62,131 nt of DNA from Burkholderiales bacterium. Lineage in GTDB: Bacteria > Pseudomonadota > Gammaproteobacteria > Burkholderiales > Burkholderiaceae_C. How positions within the stretch are numbered: position 1 is the stretch's first letter; every line of letters starts with the position of its first letter. The position numbers and the translations under genes are program-made. The notes beneath the pieces are model-generated. The model searched no databases. It worked only from the letters and a program-made list of their open reading frames with translations, and had not been told where the DNA came from. Below are positions 47,894 to 57,465 of the stretch, piece after piece. Location of the stretch: contig JABEVE010000017.1 in assembly GCA_013044035.1 (NCBI GenBank), positions 1-62,131 of the forward strand. The letters are read 5' to 3'.

Positions 47894-48868
47894 ATGAATG
47901 ACCGCACCGCCTTGTCCGCCCTGCGCATGAATATTGCCGCCGTCGAACGCGATACCGGAATCCCCAAGGACACTCTGCGGGTCTGGGAACGGCGCTACGG
48001 CTTTCCCCAACCGCTGCGCGACGCCATGGACGAGCGCCAATACCCGCTCGATCAGGTGGAGAAGCTGCGGCTGATCAAACGCCTCATGGGTGCCGGACAC
48101 CGGCCCGGGCGCATCGTCGGCCTGCCCACCGAGCATCTCGATGCCCTGGCACGGGCGCAGGACGGCTCCGCGCAGGCGCCACTCGCCCGCATGCAGGTCC
48201 AGGCTCGGGCCCAGAGCGTGCACTACCTGCAGTTGATCAAGCAACACGACGCCGAGAAGCTGCGGCGTGAACTGGTGCAGGCCCAGATGCGCCTGGGCTT
48301 GGGCCGCTTCGTGACCGAGATCGTCGCCCCGCTCATCACGGAGGTTGGCGAGGCCTGGATGCGCGGCGACCTGGAAATTTTCGAAGAGCACCTGTTTTCG
48401 GAAATCATGCATCGCGTGCTGCGCGCCGGCATCGCGGCCGTTCCTGGCCCCGAAGCCACGGCCGCAGCGCGCCCCCGCGTGCTGCTCACCACCATCCCGC
48501 AAGAGCCGCACGGCATGGGCTTGCTGATGGCCGAAGCCATGCTGGCGCTGGAGGGATGCCACTGCATCTCGCTGGGCGTGCAGACGCCGTTGTGGAACAT
48601 GCTGCTGGCAGTGCAGGCCCATCGCAGCGATGTGCTGGTGCTGAGTTTTTCCGGCGTGCCGACCCAGACCCAGGTGCTGGACGCGCTGGCTGAGCTGCGC
48701 GACAAGCTGCCTGCCCATGTGGCCCTGTGGGCCGGTGGCTCGTCACCCGCGCTCAAACGCTCGGTGCCCGGCGTTCAGCTCACGCGTGCCCTCGGTTCGC
48801 TGGCCGAGGCCGTGGCGGCCTGGCGCGGCGCCCATCCTCCGCCACCCGCAGACGCCGGCACGGCTTGA
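47894..48868 (+). CDS. litR: MerR-family regulator with B12-binding photosensor domain (LitR/CarH type)
   Basis: The 324-residue protein has an N-terminal MerR winged helix (residues 13-80; DTLRVWERRYGFPQP). A helical cap with the W-x9-EH motif (Trp155, Glu165-His166) and a cobalamin-binding fold follow. The latter has E-x-H-x2-G (Glu204, His206, Gly209), SFSGVP and AGGSSPAL. In CarH/LitR these bind adenosylcobalamin, and light breaks the Co-C bond to release DNA. All key residues are present, so a light-sensing repressor is likely. It is divergent from gpx-folE2 and the lipid cluster. Confidence 0.92.
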   Translation: MNDRTALSALRMNIAAVERDTGIPKDTLRVWERRYGFPQPLRDAMDERQYPLDQVEKLRLIKRLMGAGHRPGRIVGLPTEHLDALARAQDGSAQAPLARMQVQARAQSVHYLQLIKQHDAEKLRRELVQAQMRLGLGRFVTEIVAPLITEVGEAWMRGDLEIFEEHLFSEIMHRVLRAGIAAVPGPEATAAARPRVLLTTIPQEPHGMGLLMAEAMLALEGCHCISLGVQTPLWNMLLAVQAHRSDVLVLSFSGVPTQTQVLDALAELRDKLPAHVALWAGGSSPALKRSVPGVQLTRALGSLAEAVAAWRGAHPPPPADAGTA

Positions 48869-48875
48869 CCCGTCA

Positions 48876-50312
48876 TCAGGGCTTGGGCACCGCCGGGTTG
48901 CTGGACTCGGGTGCCAGCGGATCATCAGGTGGCATCGTCTCTGTGGGCAACGGGGCGGCCGTGGCAGGAAATTCGCCGCCGGCCACCTTCGGCTCACGGT
49001 GCTCGCCCTCCTTCAGCCCCAAGGCTTCGGAGTAGACCGAGCGATGGCGCAGCAGGCTGCCGATGACGGAAGCGATGACGCAGGCCGGCATGGCCGCCAT
49101 GACCACGTTGTAGTTGCGCGTGATCTCGAACACCATGATGGCCGACATCGCCGGCGCGTGTGTGGTGGCGGCCAGCAGGCTGCCCATGCCCACCAGGGTC
49201 CACAGCGCCTGCGAATGGCTGGCCTCGGGCACGAGGAACAGATGCGACACCATCAGCCCCATGGCGCCACCCAGTGCCAGGGTCGGCGTGAGAACGCCAC
49301 CTGGAATGCCGGCGGCGCTCGCGGCCGTGACGGCGAGCATGCGCAACGCGAACACCGCGGCCACGGCCGCGAGCGTCCAGTGATCAACCAGGAAAGACTG
49401 CACCACGCTGTAGCCATTGCCCCAAACCTGCGGCATGAGCAGGGACAGCAGGCCGATGAACAGCCCGGCCAGGCCCATGCGCAGCGGCAGAAAAGCGACC
49501 ATCGGCTGATACTTGCGGCGCGCGGTGTCGAGCAACCAGAGGAAGGCCGGACCGATGAAACCGGCCAGCAGGCCGAGCAGCGAAGCGTCGAGCAGGTCGA
49601 TGAAGCTGATCGGCGGCACCTGGTGCGCGAGGTAGAGCGGGCCGGTGGCGAACAGGCTCTGGGTGGTGAGTTCCCCGATCACCGCGGCCACCAGCACAGC
49701 GGTGATTTCGCGCAACTGCAGGCCGCCGAGAATGATTTCAGCGACGAACAGGGTGCCGGCGATCGGCGCGTGATACGCCCCGGCAAAGCCCGCCGCCGCG
49801 CCGCAGGCGACGATGAGCCGCTGATGCGCCGGGTCGGCGCGGCCGATGCGGCCGATCAAGGACGACACCAGCGAGGCGAACTGGATCATCGTGCCCTCGC
49901 GGCCGATGGTGATGCCCCCACTCACGGCCACCAGCGACGAGGCGGTGCGCATCAGGTTGGGCACCACCGGGAGCAGGCCGTCGCCCACGCGCACCGCCTC
50001 CATGTACTCCGGCCCGCGCGGGCGCTTGATCCAGCGCTGTCCGGCCCACATGATGAGACCGCCGACGACCGCAGCGATCACCGGGATGATGGCCCGCTTC
50101 CACAACGGCAGCCCGGCTGCCGCTGTGACCAGGTGTTCGTGGGTGCTGTAGAGGTGGATGATGGCGTACATCGCCTGGCGAAAGCCCTCCACCGCCACCG
50201 AGGCGACAAAACCGATGATGGCCGCGATCAACATCATCGGCACCATCGGGTCGAGACCCAGGCGCAGATGGACGAGCAGGGCGCGGATGCGGTTGGCGAG
50301 AGATTCGGACAT
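48876..50312 (-). CDS. ClC-family chloride channel/antiporter
   Basis: The 478-residue membrane protein has the ClC selectivity motifs SGGITIGREGTMIQFASL and AAGIPGGVLTPTLALGGAMG (GREG and a GxFxP variant, GGVLTP). It has about ten more hydrophobic segments and no CBS domains. ClC proteins move chloride, some in exchange for protons, and aid acid tolerance. The start MSESLANRIRALL at 50312 is chosen because upstream in-frame sequence is not membrane-like. It is convergent with litR (7-bp gap). Confidence 0.9.
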   Translation of the reverse strand: MSESLANRIRALLVHLRLGLDPMVPMMLIAAIIGFVASVAVEGFRQAMYAIIHLYSTHEHLVTAAAGLPLWKRAIIPVIAAVVGGLIMWAGQRWIKRPRGPEYMEAVRVGDGLLPVVPNLMRTASSLVAVSGGITIGREGTMIQFASLVSSLIGRIGRADPAHQRLIVACGAAAGFAGAYHAPIAGTLFVAEIILGGLQLREITAVLVAAVIGELTTQSLFATGPLYLAHQVPPISFIDLLDASLLGLLAGFIGPAFLWLLDTARRKYQPMVAFLPLRMGLAGLFIGLLSLLMPQVWGNGYSVVQSFLVDHWTLAAVAAVFALRMLAVTAASAAGIPGGVLTPTLALGGAMGLMVSHLFLVPEASHSQALWTLVGMGSLLAATTHAPAMSAIMVFEITRNYNVVMAAMPACVIASVIGSLLRHRSVYSEALGLKEGEHREPKVAGGEFPATAAPLPTETMPPDDPLAPESSNPAVPKP

Positions 50313-50549
50313 GACGAGCGGGTGCGGCAGGACATCGCCGCTGCGCAAGGTATAGAAATTCTCGAAATGGTATCGGCTCGCACGCCCCACAACGGTGAAG
50401 TTTGGTGAACGCAGGCAACAAGCACCACACTGCAACGGGTCATCGGTCATCGTGGCGCAGCGCGATTGCTCAGTCGCCCACAGTAGCTCGGTGGCGACCG
50501 TGCAGCGTCGTGATCGGGTTCGCGCGCCCGCGCCAGCGGCTTTGCGACA

Positions 50550-51065
50550 ATGCCAGCCATGTCCAGCAGCTCCGCATCCACCTCGGCTCCGGCATTTTTG
50601 CGCAAACTCTGCGCACCGGCGCAATTGCCGCAGGCCCTGGCCGCGCTGCAGCGCCCGTTGGTGTTCACCAACGGCGTGTTCGACATCCTGCACCGCGGCC
50701 ATGTGACTTACCTCGCGCAGGCGCGGGCGCTTGGCGCCAGCCTGGTGCTGGGGCTGAATTCCGATGCGTCGGCGCGGGGCCTGGGCAAGGGCCCCGAGCG
50801 CCCGCTGAACCCGCAAGACGATCGCGCCGCCGTGCTGGCCGCGCTGGAAAGCGTCAGCCTGGTGGTGCTGTTCGACGAGTCCACGCCACTGGCGCTGTTG
50901 CAACAGGTGCGGCCCGAGATCTATGTGAAGGGCGGCGACTACAGCATCGCAACCCTGCCCGAAACCCAGCTGGTGCGCGGCTGGGGCGGCGAAGTGCGCA
51001 TCCTGCCCTTTGTTGCCGGCCGCTCCACCTCGGCGCTGGTGCGGCGCATTCGCGGCGAAGGCTGA
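50550..51065 (+). CDS. rfaE2: D-glycero-beta-D-manno-heptose 1-phosphate adenylyltransferase
   Basis: The enzyme makes ADP-heptose for the LPS inner core. The 171-residue protein is the stand-alone C-terminal half of HldE: VFTNGVFDILHRGHVTYLAQ (HxGH nucleotidylyltransferase motif), then LGLNSDASARGLGKG and YVKGGDYSIATLPE. A second ATG lies at 50559. The kinase half (rfaE1) is not in the window. Split genes are usual in Burkholderiales. Confidence 0.94.
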   Translation: MPAMSSSSASTSAPAFLRKLCAPAQLPQALAALQRPLVFTNGVFDILHRGHVTYLAQARALGASLVLGLNSDASARGLGKGPERPLNPQDDRAAVLAALESVSLVVLFDESTPLALLQQVRPEIYVKGGDYSIATLPETQLVRGWGGEVRILPFVAGRSTSALVRRIRGEG

Positions 51066-51128
51066 GACCGCTTCAAGCGGTTGCAGCAGACATCCGGGAC
51101 GCATGCCGCGCGGCCGGCCCGCGCGCTC

Positions 51129-52604
51129 TTAGGGGGGGGTCGCGCTCTTGCGCTGCGCCGTGGGAGGAATGCGCAGGGCCTCGCGGTACTTGGCCACCGT
51201 GCGCCGCGCCACGGTGATGCCCTGCGTGGCAAGCCGCTCGGCGAGTTCGCCGTCCGAGAGCGGCGCTGCCGGGTTCTCGTCCTGCACCATCTGGCGGATG
51301 ATGGCTCGCACCGCGGTACTCGATGCATTGCCGCCGGTGTCGGTGGACAGACCCGAGCCGAAAAAGTATTTCAACTCGAACGTGCCGAACGGCGTGAGCA
51401 CATATTTCTGCGTGGTCACGCGCGAAATGGTGGATTCGTGCAAGCCGAGCTCATCGGCAATTTCGCGTAGCACCAGCGGGCGCATGCCCAGTTCGCCGTG
51501 GCTGAAAAAGTTCTGCTGGCGCTCGATCACGGCCTGCGCCACGCGCTCGATGGTCTCGAAGCGCTGCTGCACATTGCGCACGAACCAGCGCGCCTCCTGC
51601 AACTGCCCCGACAGTCCGGCGCCGTCTCGCGAGCGGCGCAGCAGATCGGCGTACAAGCTGTTGATGCGCAGCTTGGGCAGCACCTCGGGGTTGAGCATCG
51701 CGCGCCAACGCCGGCCCGTGCGCACGGCGATGACATCGGGCGTGACGGCCTGCGCAGTGGACGGCACGAAGCTCGCACCCGGACGCGGATCCAGCCGCGC
51801 GATGCGCTGCTGCACGTCGCGCAACGCCGCCTCGTCAGCCTGCAGGGCGCGGGCCAGCCGCTTCCAGTCGCGCTTGGACAACAGGTCCAGATGGCCCCCG
51901 GCGCACAGGGCGATGGCCAGATCGCGCTGCGGACAGGGGGGCTGGCGCTGGAGTTGCAGACACATGCACTCGCCCAGATTGGCGGCGCCAACGCCAGCCG
52001 GGTCGAAGCTCTGCACCAGCTTCAAGCCCACGCGCAGCGCGCTGCACAAAGCATCGCGCTCCTCCTCGCTGGCGTCGGTGTCGAGCTCGGCGGCCAGCAA
52101 CTCGGGGCCCTCGGCGAGGTAGCCATCCTCGTCGAGCGAGTCGATGATGGCCTCGGCCGCAACGCGGTCGGCCTCGCTCAGCCCCAGGCCCGCGAGCTGC
52201 CCGCGCAGATGGGCGCGCAGGTCGGCCCCTACATGCGCCAGGCCCACCGGGTCGAAATCGTCATCGGCATCGCCCCCGCTGCCCTGCCAGTTCTCGCCTG
52301 GCGCGGTATCCCACTCACCCTGCTCGGCGCCGGATTGCCAGTCCTCGCGGTCGAGCTTGAGTTCGACGGTCTCCTCATGCGTCTCCTTGCGTGCCTCGGC
52401 GGCTTCCGTCGCACTTTGCGCCTCGGCCGGTGTCTCGACATCGCCCTCGCCCTCCTCCTGTTCCAGGAAGGGATTGGCTTCGAGCATCTGCTCGACTTCC
52501 TGCTGCAACTCCAGCGTGGAGAGTTGCAGCAGGCGGATGGATTGCTGCAGCTGGGGTGTGAGTGCGAGGTGCTGCGACAGGCGAAGGTTGAGCGACTGCT
52601 TCAT
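51129..52604 (-). CDS. rpoN: RNA polymerase sigma-54 factor
   Basis: Sigma-54 directs transcription from -24/-12 promoters with enhancer-binding activators. The 491-residue protein has the Gln-rich region I (LSQHLALTPQLQQSIRLLQL), an acidic region II, the core-binding region, and the C-terminal RpoN box ARRTVAKYREAL. The ATG at 52604 is the family start MKQSLNLRLSQ. It lies 40 bp after lptB. The expected next genes hpf-ptsN-hprK are about 15 kb away. Its last codons contain a run of eight C. Confidence 0.95.
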   Translation of the reverse strand: MKQSLNLRLSQHLALTPQLQQSIRLLQLSTLELQQEVEQMLEANPFLEQEEGEGDVETPAEAQSATEAAEARKETHEETVELKLDREDWQSGAEQGEWDTAPGENWQGSGGDADDDFDPVGLAHVGADLRAHLRGQLAGLGLSEADRVAAEAIIDSLDEDGYLAEGPELLAAELDTDASEEERDALCSALRVGLKLVQSFDPAGVGAANLGECMCLQLQRQPPCPQRDLAIALCAGGHLDLLSKRDWKRLARALQADEAALRDVQQRIARLDPRPGASFVPSTAQAVTPDVIAVRTGRRWRAMLNPEVLPKLRINSLYADLLRRSRDGAGLSGQLQEARWFVRNVQQRFETIERVAQAVIERQQNFFSHGELGMRPLVLREIADELGLHESTISRVTTQKYVLTPFGTFELKYFFGSGLSTDTGGNASSTAVRAIIRQMVQDENPAAPLSDGELAERLATQGITVARRTVAKYREALRIPPTAQRKSATPP

Positions 52605-52644
52605 GGGTTTGTCGCGCACTCGAAAACGGCAGATGCAGGGATGC

Positions 52645-53442
52645 TCATAAGCGAAAACTCTCACCCAGATAGACCTTGCGCACAGCCGGGTTGTTGACGA
52701 TGTCGTCGGGCTTGCCCAGGGCCAGCACGCTGCCCTCGCTGATGATGCAGGCGTGGTCGCAAATGCCGAGCGCCTCGCGCACGTTGTGGTCGGTGATGAG
52801 CACGCCGATGCCCCGCGACTTGAGGAATTGGACGATGCGCTGGATTTCGATCACCGCGATGGGGTCGATCCCGGCGAAAGGCTCGTCGAGCAGGATGAAC
52901 TGGGGATTGGTGGCCAGCGCCCGGGCGATCTCCACCCGCCGCCGCTCGCCGCCGGACAGGGCGATGGCCGGGCTATCGGCCAGATGCTCCACATGCAACT
53001 CACGCAGCAACTGCACCAGGCGCGCTTCGATCTCGGACTTTTTCAGGGCGCGCCCCTCGGCGTCATGCTGCAGTTCCAGCACCGCGCGCACATTCTCGGC
53101 AGCCGACAGGCCGCGGAAAATCGAGGCTTCCTGCGGCAGGTAGGACAGGCCCAGACGCGCGCGCCGGTACATCGGCTGATGCGTGATGTTCTGGCCGTTG
53201 AGGTGGATTTCGCCGCCGTCGGCCCGCACCAGGCCGACGATCATGTAGAACGAGGTGGTCTTGCCGGCGCCGTTCGGGCCGAGCAGCCCGACCACCTCGC
53301 CACCGCGCACCTCCAGGCTCACGTCGCGCACCACCTGGCGGCCGCCATAGCGCTTTTGCAAGCCGCGCATGCTGAGCACCCCGGCATGCTGGGCCCGGGC
53401 CGGCGTCGCCGGCTCCACCGGCTTCAACACCGCCGCGTTCAC
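52645..53442 (-). CDS. lptB: LPS export ABC transporter ATP-binding protein
   Basis: LptB powers lipopolysaccharide extraction with LptFG. The 265-residue protein has Walker A (LLGPNGAGKTTSFY), the signature LSGGERRRVEIARAL, Walker B (FILLDEPFAGIDP), and the switch ITDHNVREALGI. About 25 extra N-terminal residues precede the ABC domain. Its start overlaps the lptA stop (53439-53442). Confidence 0.96.
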   Translation of the reverse strand: MNAAVLKPVEPATPARAQHAGVLSMRGLQKRYGGRQVVRDVSLEVRGGEVVGLLGPNGAGKTTSFYMIVGLVRADGGEIHLNGQNITHQPMYRRARLGLSYLPQEASIFRGLSAAENVRAVLELQHDAEGRALKKSEIEARLVQLLRELHVEHLADSPAIALSGGERRRVEIARALATNPQFILLDEPFAGIDPIAVIEIQRIVQFLKSRGIGVLITDHNVREALGICDHACIISEGSVLALGKPDDIVNNPAVRKVYLGESFRL

Positions 53443-54101
53443 GGCTGCGCCCCCAGGCCTGGAGACACCTTCAACGCCGGCGCCGGTCCGCCGGGCTTGG
53501 CTGCGGGTTGCGCGGTGCGTGGCGACAGCATCACCCGCACCCGACCGTTGGGGTTGGACGGCGTGGCGCCGGCCTTGCCGCCGACCACGGCGAAGACATC
53601 CGTGAGGTCGTTGTAGGTGATGACCTCGCCCTGGGCGCGGTCCGTCAGCTTGCCGTCGCTCAGGCGGTCGAGCGTGGCCTGGCCGGTGAATGTGACCACG
53701 TCACTCTTGCCGTCGTAGTGAATGGTGATGGCACTGCCGAACATCGACGGGGTGGGCTGTCCGGGCTGCGCGTCCAGCGTCTGGGCATAGGTCGCGAGCT
53801 TGTTCGGCGTGCCGAATGCGGTGGCGTCGTCATAGCCCTGCGGCGTCTGCACCACCTCGACGCGGGCGGCGTGGATCACCAGCGAGCCTTTGGTGACCAC
53901 CACATTGCCGGTGAACACGCTGGTCTGCTTGACGTCGTTGTACTGCATCGCGTCGGCCTCGACCTGGATGGGCTGCGTCTTGTCGGACTGCAGCGCCTGC
54001 GCCGGGACCAGCGTCGCCGTCAACAGCACGGCCAGCAGCAGGCGCGTGGCGGGACGAAGCATGGGCATGAAGTTTGCTTTCATGCGACGCATTGTAGGCA
54101 T
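53439..54101 (-). CDS. lptA: LPS transport periplasmic protein LptA
   Basis: LptA forms the periplasmic bridge for lipopolysaccharide. The protein (220 residues from the ATG at 54101) has a signal peptide (RPATRLLLAVLLTATLVPAQA) and the OstA-like jellyroll repeats: QPIQVEADAMQYNDVKQTSV, FTGNVVVTKGSLVIHAARVE, and FTGQATLDRLSDGKLT. A Pro-rich tail follows. In-frame ATGs at 54092 and 54083 are alternatives. lptC and kdsC, which normally precede it, are absent; a terminator and dsbA lie upstream instead. Confidence 0.9.
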   Translation of the reverse strand: MPTMRRMKANFMPMLRPATRLLLAVLLTATLVPAQALQSDKTQPIQVEADAMQYNDVKQTSVFTGNVVVTKGSLVIHAARVEVVQTPQGYDDATAFGTPNKLATYAQTLDAQPGQPTPSMFGSAITIHYDGKSDVVTFTGQATLDRLSDGKLTDRAQGEVITYNDLTDVFAVVGGKAGATPSNPNGRVRVMLSPRTAQPAAKPGGPAPALKVSPGLGAQP

Positions 54102-54170
54102 GTCGGCCCCCGTTTTGAGCCGTCCGACGCGAGCGCGCGGCCGGCCATCGGCTGGTCTTGCTCCTGGCGT

Positions 54171-54198
54171 GAAAAAGCCCGCGATTGCGGGCTTTTTC
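54171..54198. terminator. Rho-independent terminator between dsbA and lptA
   Basis: GAAAAAGCCCGC (54171-54182) pairs perfectly with GCGGGCTTTTTC (54187-54198) around GATT. The A/T flanks make it active on either strand. Here it should end the dsbA transcript and separate it from lptA. Confidence 0.85.
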
Positions 54199-54226
54199 AG
54201 CGGCGGGAAATCACCGGGATCTGTTC

Positions 54227-54886
54227 TTACTTGGCTGATTTGGCCATGCCGGCGCGCAACTGCTGCACCAGAAAATCGACCGCCTGCAAGACCTTCTCGT
54301 TGGTGGGCGTCTCCGACATCGAGGCCGACGCGGTATACATGCCGCCAACCGCCATCGTGGGCACGCCGTTGATCTGGTAATCCGTCACCATTTGCGTGGC
54401 GCGCTTGGCTTCCATCTGCACGCCGAAGGAGTTGTAGGCATTCATGAAGGTTGCCTTCGGAATGCCGCGCCCGACCAGCCAGTTGGCCATCTGCTCCGGC
54501 GTCCCGAGCGGGATGTGCTGCACGTGAATGGCGTTGAAAATGGCGCCCTGCAGGGCATCGACCTTGCCCAGAGCCTTGAGCGCGTAGTACAGCTTTTGCT
54601 GCGCGACATATTGCGGCGCGAACGCCACCGGTACGCGCACCAGGACGACATCGGCCGGCTGCTTCTTCGCCCAGGCTTCCAGCAGGGGTTCGAACTCGAA
54701 GCAATGCGGGCAGTCGTACCAGAAAAATTCAGTGACGACGATCTTGCCCTTGTGGCCAACCGGCTGCGCGATCGGCAACTTGGTATAACCAGCGCCCTCC
54801 TGGAACGGGGCGGGTCCTGCGGCGTTTGCCGCGACACTGAAACCGAGCAACAGCAGCGCGGCGATGCGGGCGAACCAGCGATTCAT
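54227..54886 (-). CDS. dsbA: Thiol:disulfide interchange protein DsbA
   Basis: DsbA introduces disulfides into exported proteins. The 219-residue protein has a signal peptide ending VAANAAG and the thioredoxin-fold active site FFWYDCPHCFEFEPLLEAW (Cys59 and Cys62). The cis-Pro loop is NGVPTMAVGG. The start at 54886 follows AAGGAAG. It lies downstream of argS and the SPOR gene on the same strand. Confidence 0.94.
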   Translation of the reverse strand: MNRWFARIAALLLLGFSVAANAAGPAPFQEGAGYTKLPIAQPVGHKGKIVVTEFFWYDCPHCFEFEPLLEAWAKKQPADVVLVRVPVAFAPQYVAQQKLYYALKALGKVDALQGAIFNAIHVQHIPLGTPEQMANWLVGRGIPKATFMNAYNSFGVQMEAKRATQMVTDYQINGVPTMAVGGMYTASASMSETPTNEKVLQAVDFLVQQLRAGMAKSAK

Positions 54887-54973
54887 GGTGCTTCCTTTCA
54901 ACGGGTTGGGATGGGTGTGCAATTCATGCGCCGCGTGCGGGGTCATGCTTGAGGCCGCCCCTGCTCGTCAGCG

Positions 54974-55639
54974 TTACTTCGAGACCTTAACGACTGCGGA
55001 TTCGATTCCGTTGTCATTCAAGAGTTTCTGCGCCTTGTCGGCCTGCTCCGCAGCGGGGTAAGGACCAACGCGCACGCGATACAAGGTGCGACCACCCACC
55101 TGGCGTTCGTCAATATGCGCTTCCAGCCCGGTGAACGCGACCTTGGCGCGCTGGCTCTCGGCATCGGCCTTGGTGCTGTAGGCGCCAATTTGCAGGATGT
55201 AGAGCAGATTGGACGATCCTGCCGGAGCGGCGGTATTCGCCGGCGCTGGCGAGGCTGGGCTGAGCGCACCCGTGGCACCGGCGGCGGCCGTCGCCTGGCC
55301 CGGCTGCACCACCCCGGTGGGTGGCTGACCCAACGACTCGATCGCCTTGGGCGAGAGCGGGGCGCTGCTCACCTGCACGGGCATCGAACTGCCGGCCACC
55401 GGGGCCGGAGCGCCGCCGCTGACCAGGCCCTGGTTCGGATTCCAGTTGGCCGCGCCGGACGCCGCGCCGGTTGGGCGCTCCTGGAAGCGGTTCATGAAGG
55501 GCAGCGGCGCCTTGGTGATGTACAGGGCCGCCACCAGCGCGATGGCCAGGCCCAGCACCAGACCGACGATCAGGCCGAGCAGGGTGCCGCCGCGCTGGGC
55601 GCAGCCGGGCGAACGGATGGGGCGGAGGTGTTGAGGCAT
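54974..55639 (-). CDS. SPOR-domain membrane protein (FtsN-like)
   Basis: The 221-residue protein has an N-terminal membrane anchor (GGTLLGLIVGLVLGLAIALV) and a Pro/Ala/Gly-rich periplasmic linker. A C-terminal SPOR domain (LYILQIGAYSTKADAESQRA and LYRVRVGPYP) binds denuded glycan at the septum. The layout resembles FtsN, but no FtsN-specific segment can be named. It lies between argS and dsbA, a common order in this group. Confidence 0.9.
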   Translation of the reverse strand: MPQHLRPIRSPGCAQRGGTLLGLIVGLVLGLAIALVAALYITKAPLPFMNRFQERPTGAASGAANWNPNQGLVSGGAPAPVAGSSMPVQVSSAPLSPKAIESLGQPPTGVVQPGQATAAAGATGALSPASPAPANTAAPAGSSNLLYILQIGAYSTKADAESQRAKVAFTGLEAHIDERQVGGRTLYRVRVGPYPAAEQADKAQKLLNDNGIESAVVKVSK

Positions 55640-55722
55640 GGCGTGATGGGATGGGGGGCGATGGAGTGACGGCGGCGCGAACCGCTGGCTGTTGAACCTG
55701 TGCAGGCTGGCCTGGGCGGGCC

Positions 55723-57465
55723 TTACATGCGCTGCGGGCTGCTCACGCCCAGCACGGCCAACGCATTGTGCAACACCTGACGCACGGCTTGCAGCAGCGC
55801 GAGCCGCGCCTGCTTGAGCGCGGCATCGTCCACCAGGACACGCTCGGCGTTGTAGAAGGCGTGGAAGCAGCCAGCGAGCTGACGCGCGTAGAACGCCACA
55901 TCGTGCGGCGTCAGGTCTTGCGCCGCCTGGCGCAACATCTCGGGGTAGTGGGCCAGCAGCATCATCAGCTCTTGCTCGCGGGGGCTGATGAGCGGTCTCA
56001 GGTCGGTCCGCCGCAGCGCCGCTTCATCGCCGCCGTCACGTTCGGCCCATTGCGCCAGCACCGAACAGATGCGGGCGTGGGCGTACTGCACGTAGTACAC
56101 CGGGTTTTCATCGCTCTGCGCCAGGGCCAGGTCGACGTCGAAGACGAACTCGGTGTCGGCCTTGCGGGACACGAGGAAAAAGCGCACCGCGTCGCGCCCG
56201 CGCTGCAAGGCGGCGTCGAGCTCGCCTAGCGTCATGTCGTCTCGCATGCCGCCGGACCATTCGATCAGATCGCGCACCGTGACATAGCTGCCGGCGCGCT
56301 TGGAAATTTTCACTTCCTCGCCGCCGCGCATCACCGTCACCATCTTGTGCAGCACATAGCTCGGGTAGGTTGCGGGAATGGCCGGATTCGCCGCCTGCAG
56401 GCCGGCACGCACCCGGGCGACGGTGCCGTGGTGGTCCGAGCCCTGGATGTTGATGGCGTGGTGGAAGCCACGCTCCCACTTGGCCAGGTGATAGGCAACG
56501 TCGGGCAGGAAGTAGGTGTAGCTGCCGTCCGACTTGCACATCACGCGGTCCTTGTCGTCGCCGAATGCGGTGGTGCGCAACCACAATGCGCCCTCGTGCA
56601 TGTAGGTGTGGCCGGAAGCGACCAGTGCCTGGACCGTGCGCTCCACCCGGCCGTCGGCATACAGGCTGGACTCCAGGTAGTAGTTGTCGAAACGGATGCC
56701 GAAAGCCTTGAGGTCGAGGTCTTGCTCGCGCCGCAGATAGGCCACGGCGAAGCGGCGGATAGCGTCGAGATCGTCGGCGTTACCTGCCGCCTGCACCGCC
56801 GCGCCGTCTTCGGCCTGCACCACGGCCCGCGCCAGATAGTCGCGCGCGATCTCGGCGATGTACTCGCCGTTGTAGCCCGCCTCGGGCCAGCCGGCTGCGC
56901 CCGGCGCCAGTCCGCGCGCCCGCGCCTGCACCGACAGCGCCAGATTCCGGATCTGCACCCCGGCGTCGTTGTAATAGAACTCGCGCGTCACCGCCCATCC
57001 GCTCGCGGCCAGCAAGGCGGCCATGGTGTCGCCCAAAGCGCCTTGTCGACCGTGGCCCACGTGCAGGGGCCCTGTCGGGTTGGCCGAGACGAACTCGACC
57101 ATGACCTGCCCGGCGCTGCCCGCCGGTTCGCGGCCGTAAGCCCCGCCCAAGGCATTGACTGTCGCCACCACCGCCTGCTTGAGCGATGGGGCCAGGGTGA
57201 AATTGATGAAGCCCGCGCCCGCCAGATCGATGCTCGCCAACCCCGCCATCAAAGCCGCATCGGCGCGCACGGCGTCCATCAGGATGGGGGCGATATCGCG
57301 CGGGCTGCGCTTGAGGCTGCGGGCGAGTTGCATCGACAGCGTGCAGGAAAAATCACCATGCCCCGCTGATTTGGGCCGTTCCAGCACGGCTTCGGGGGCT
57401 TGCGGATGCAGATGTCTCGCAGTTGTGGTGAGAACTCCTGTCAACCGGGATAGATAGTCGCGCAT
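55723..57465 (-). CDS. argS: Arginyl-tRNA synthetase
   Basis: The class I synthetase charges tRNA-Arg. The 580-residue protein (E. coli 577) has the N-terminal Add1 domain ([20 protein letters not shown]), the HIGH-type motif [18 protein letters not shown], and the segment [20 protein letters not shown]. The ATG at 57465 (MRDYLSRL) is preferred over an ATG seven codons upstream by comparison with family length. Confidence 0.96.
   Translation of the reverse strand: MRDYLSRLTGVLTTTARHLHPQAPEAVLERPKSAGHGDFSCTLSMQLARSLKRSPRDIAPILMDAVRADAALMAGLASIDLAGAGFINFTLAPSLKQAVVATVNALGGAYGREPAGSAGQVMVEFVSANPTGPLHVGHGRQGALGDTMAALLAASGWAVTREFYYNDAGVQIRNLALSVQARARGLAPGAAGWPEAGYNGEYIAEIARDYLARAVVQAEDGAAVQAAGNADDLDAIRRFAVAYLRREQDLDLKAFGIRFDNYYLESSLYADGRVERTVQALVASGHTYMHEGALWLRTTAFGDDKDRVMCKSDGSYTYFLPDVAYHLAKWERGFHHAINIQGSDHHGTVARVRAGLQAANPAIPATYPSYVLHKMVTVMRGGEEVKISKRAGSYVTVRDLIEWSGGMRDDMTLGELDAALQRGRDAVRFFLVSRKADTEFVFDVDLALAQSDENPVYYVQYAHARICSVLAQWAERDGGDEAALRRTDLRPLISPREQELMMLLAHYPEMLRQAAQDLTPHDVAFYARQLAGCFHAFYNAERVLVDDAALKQARLALLQAVRQVLHNALAVLGVSSPQRM

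Noticed and set aside
51132-51139. Run of eight G (C in the coding strand) at the end of rpoN as a phase-variation site
   Set aside because: It affects only the last two codons, so slippage would barely change the protein.
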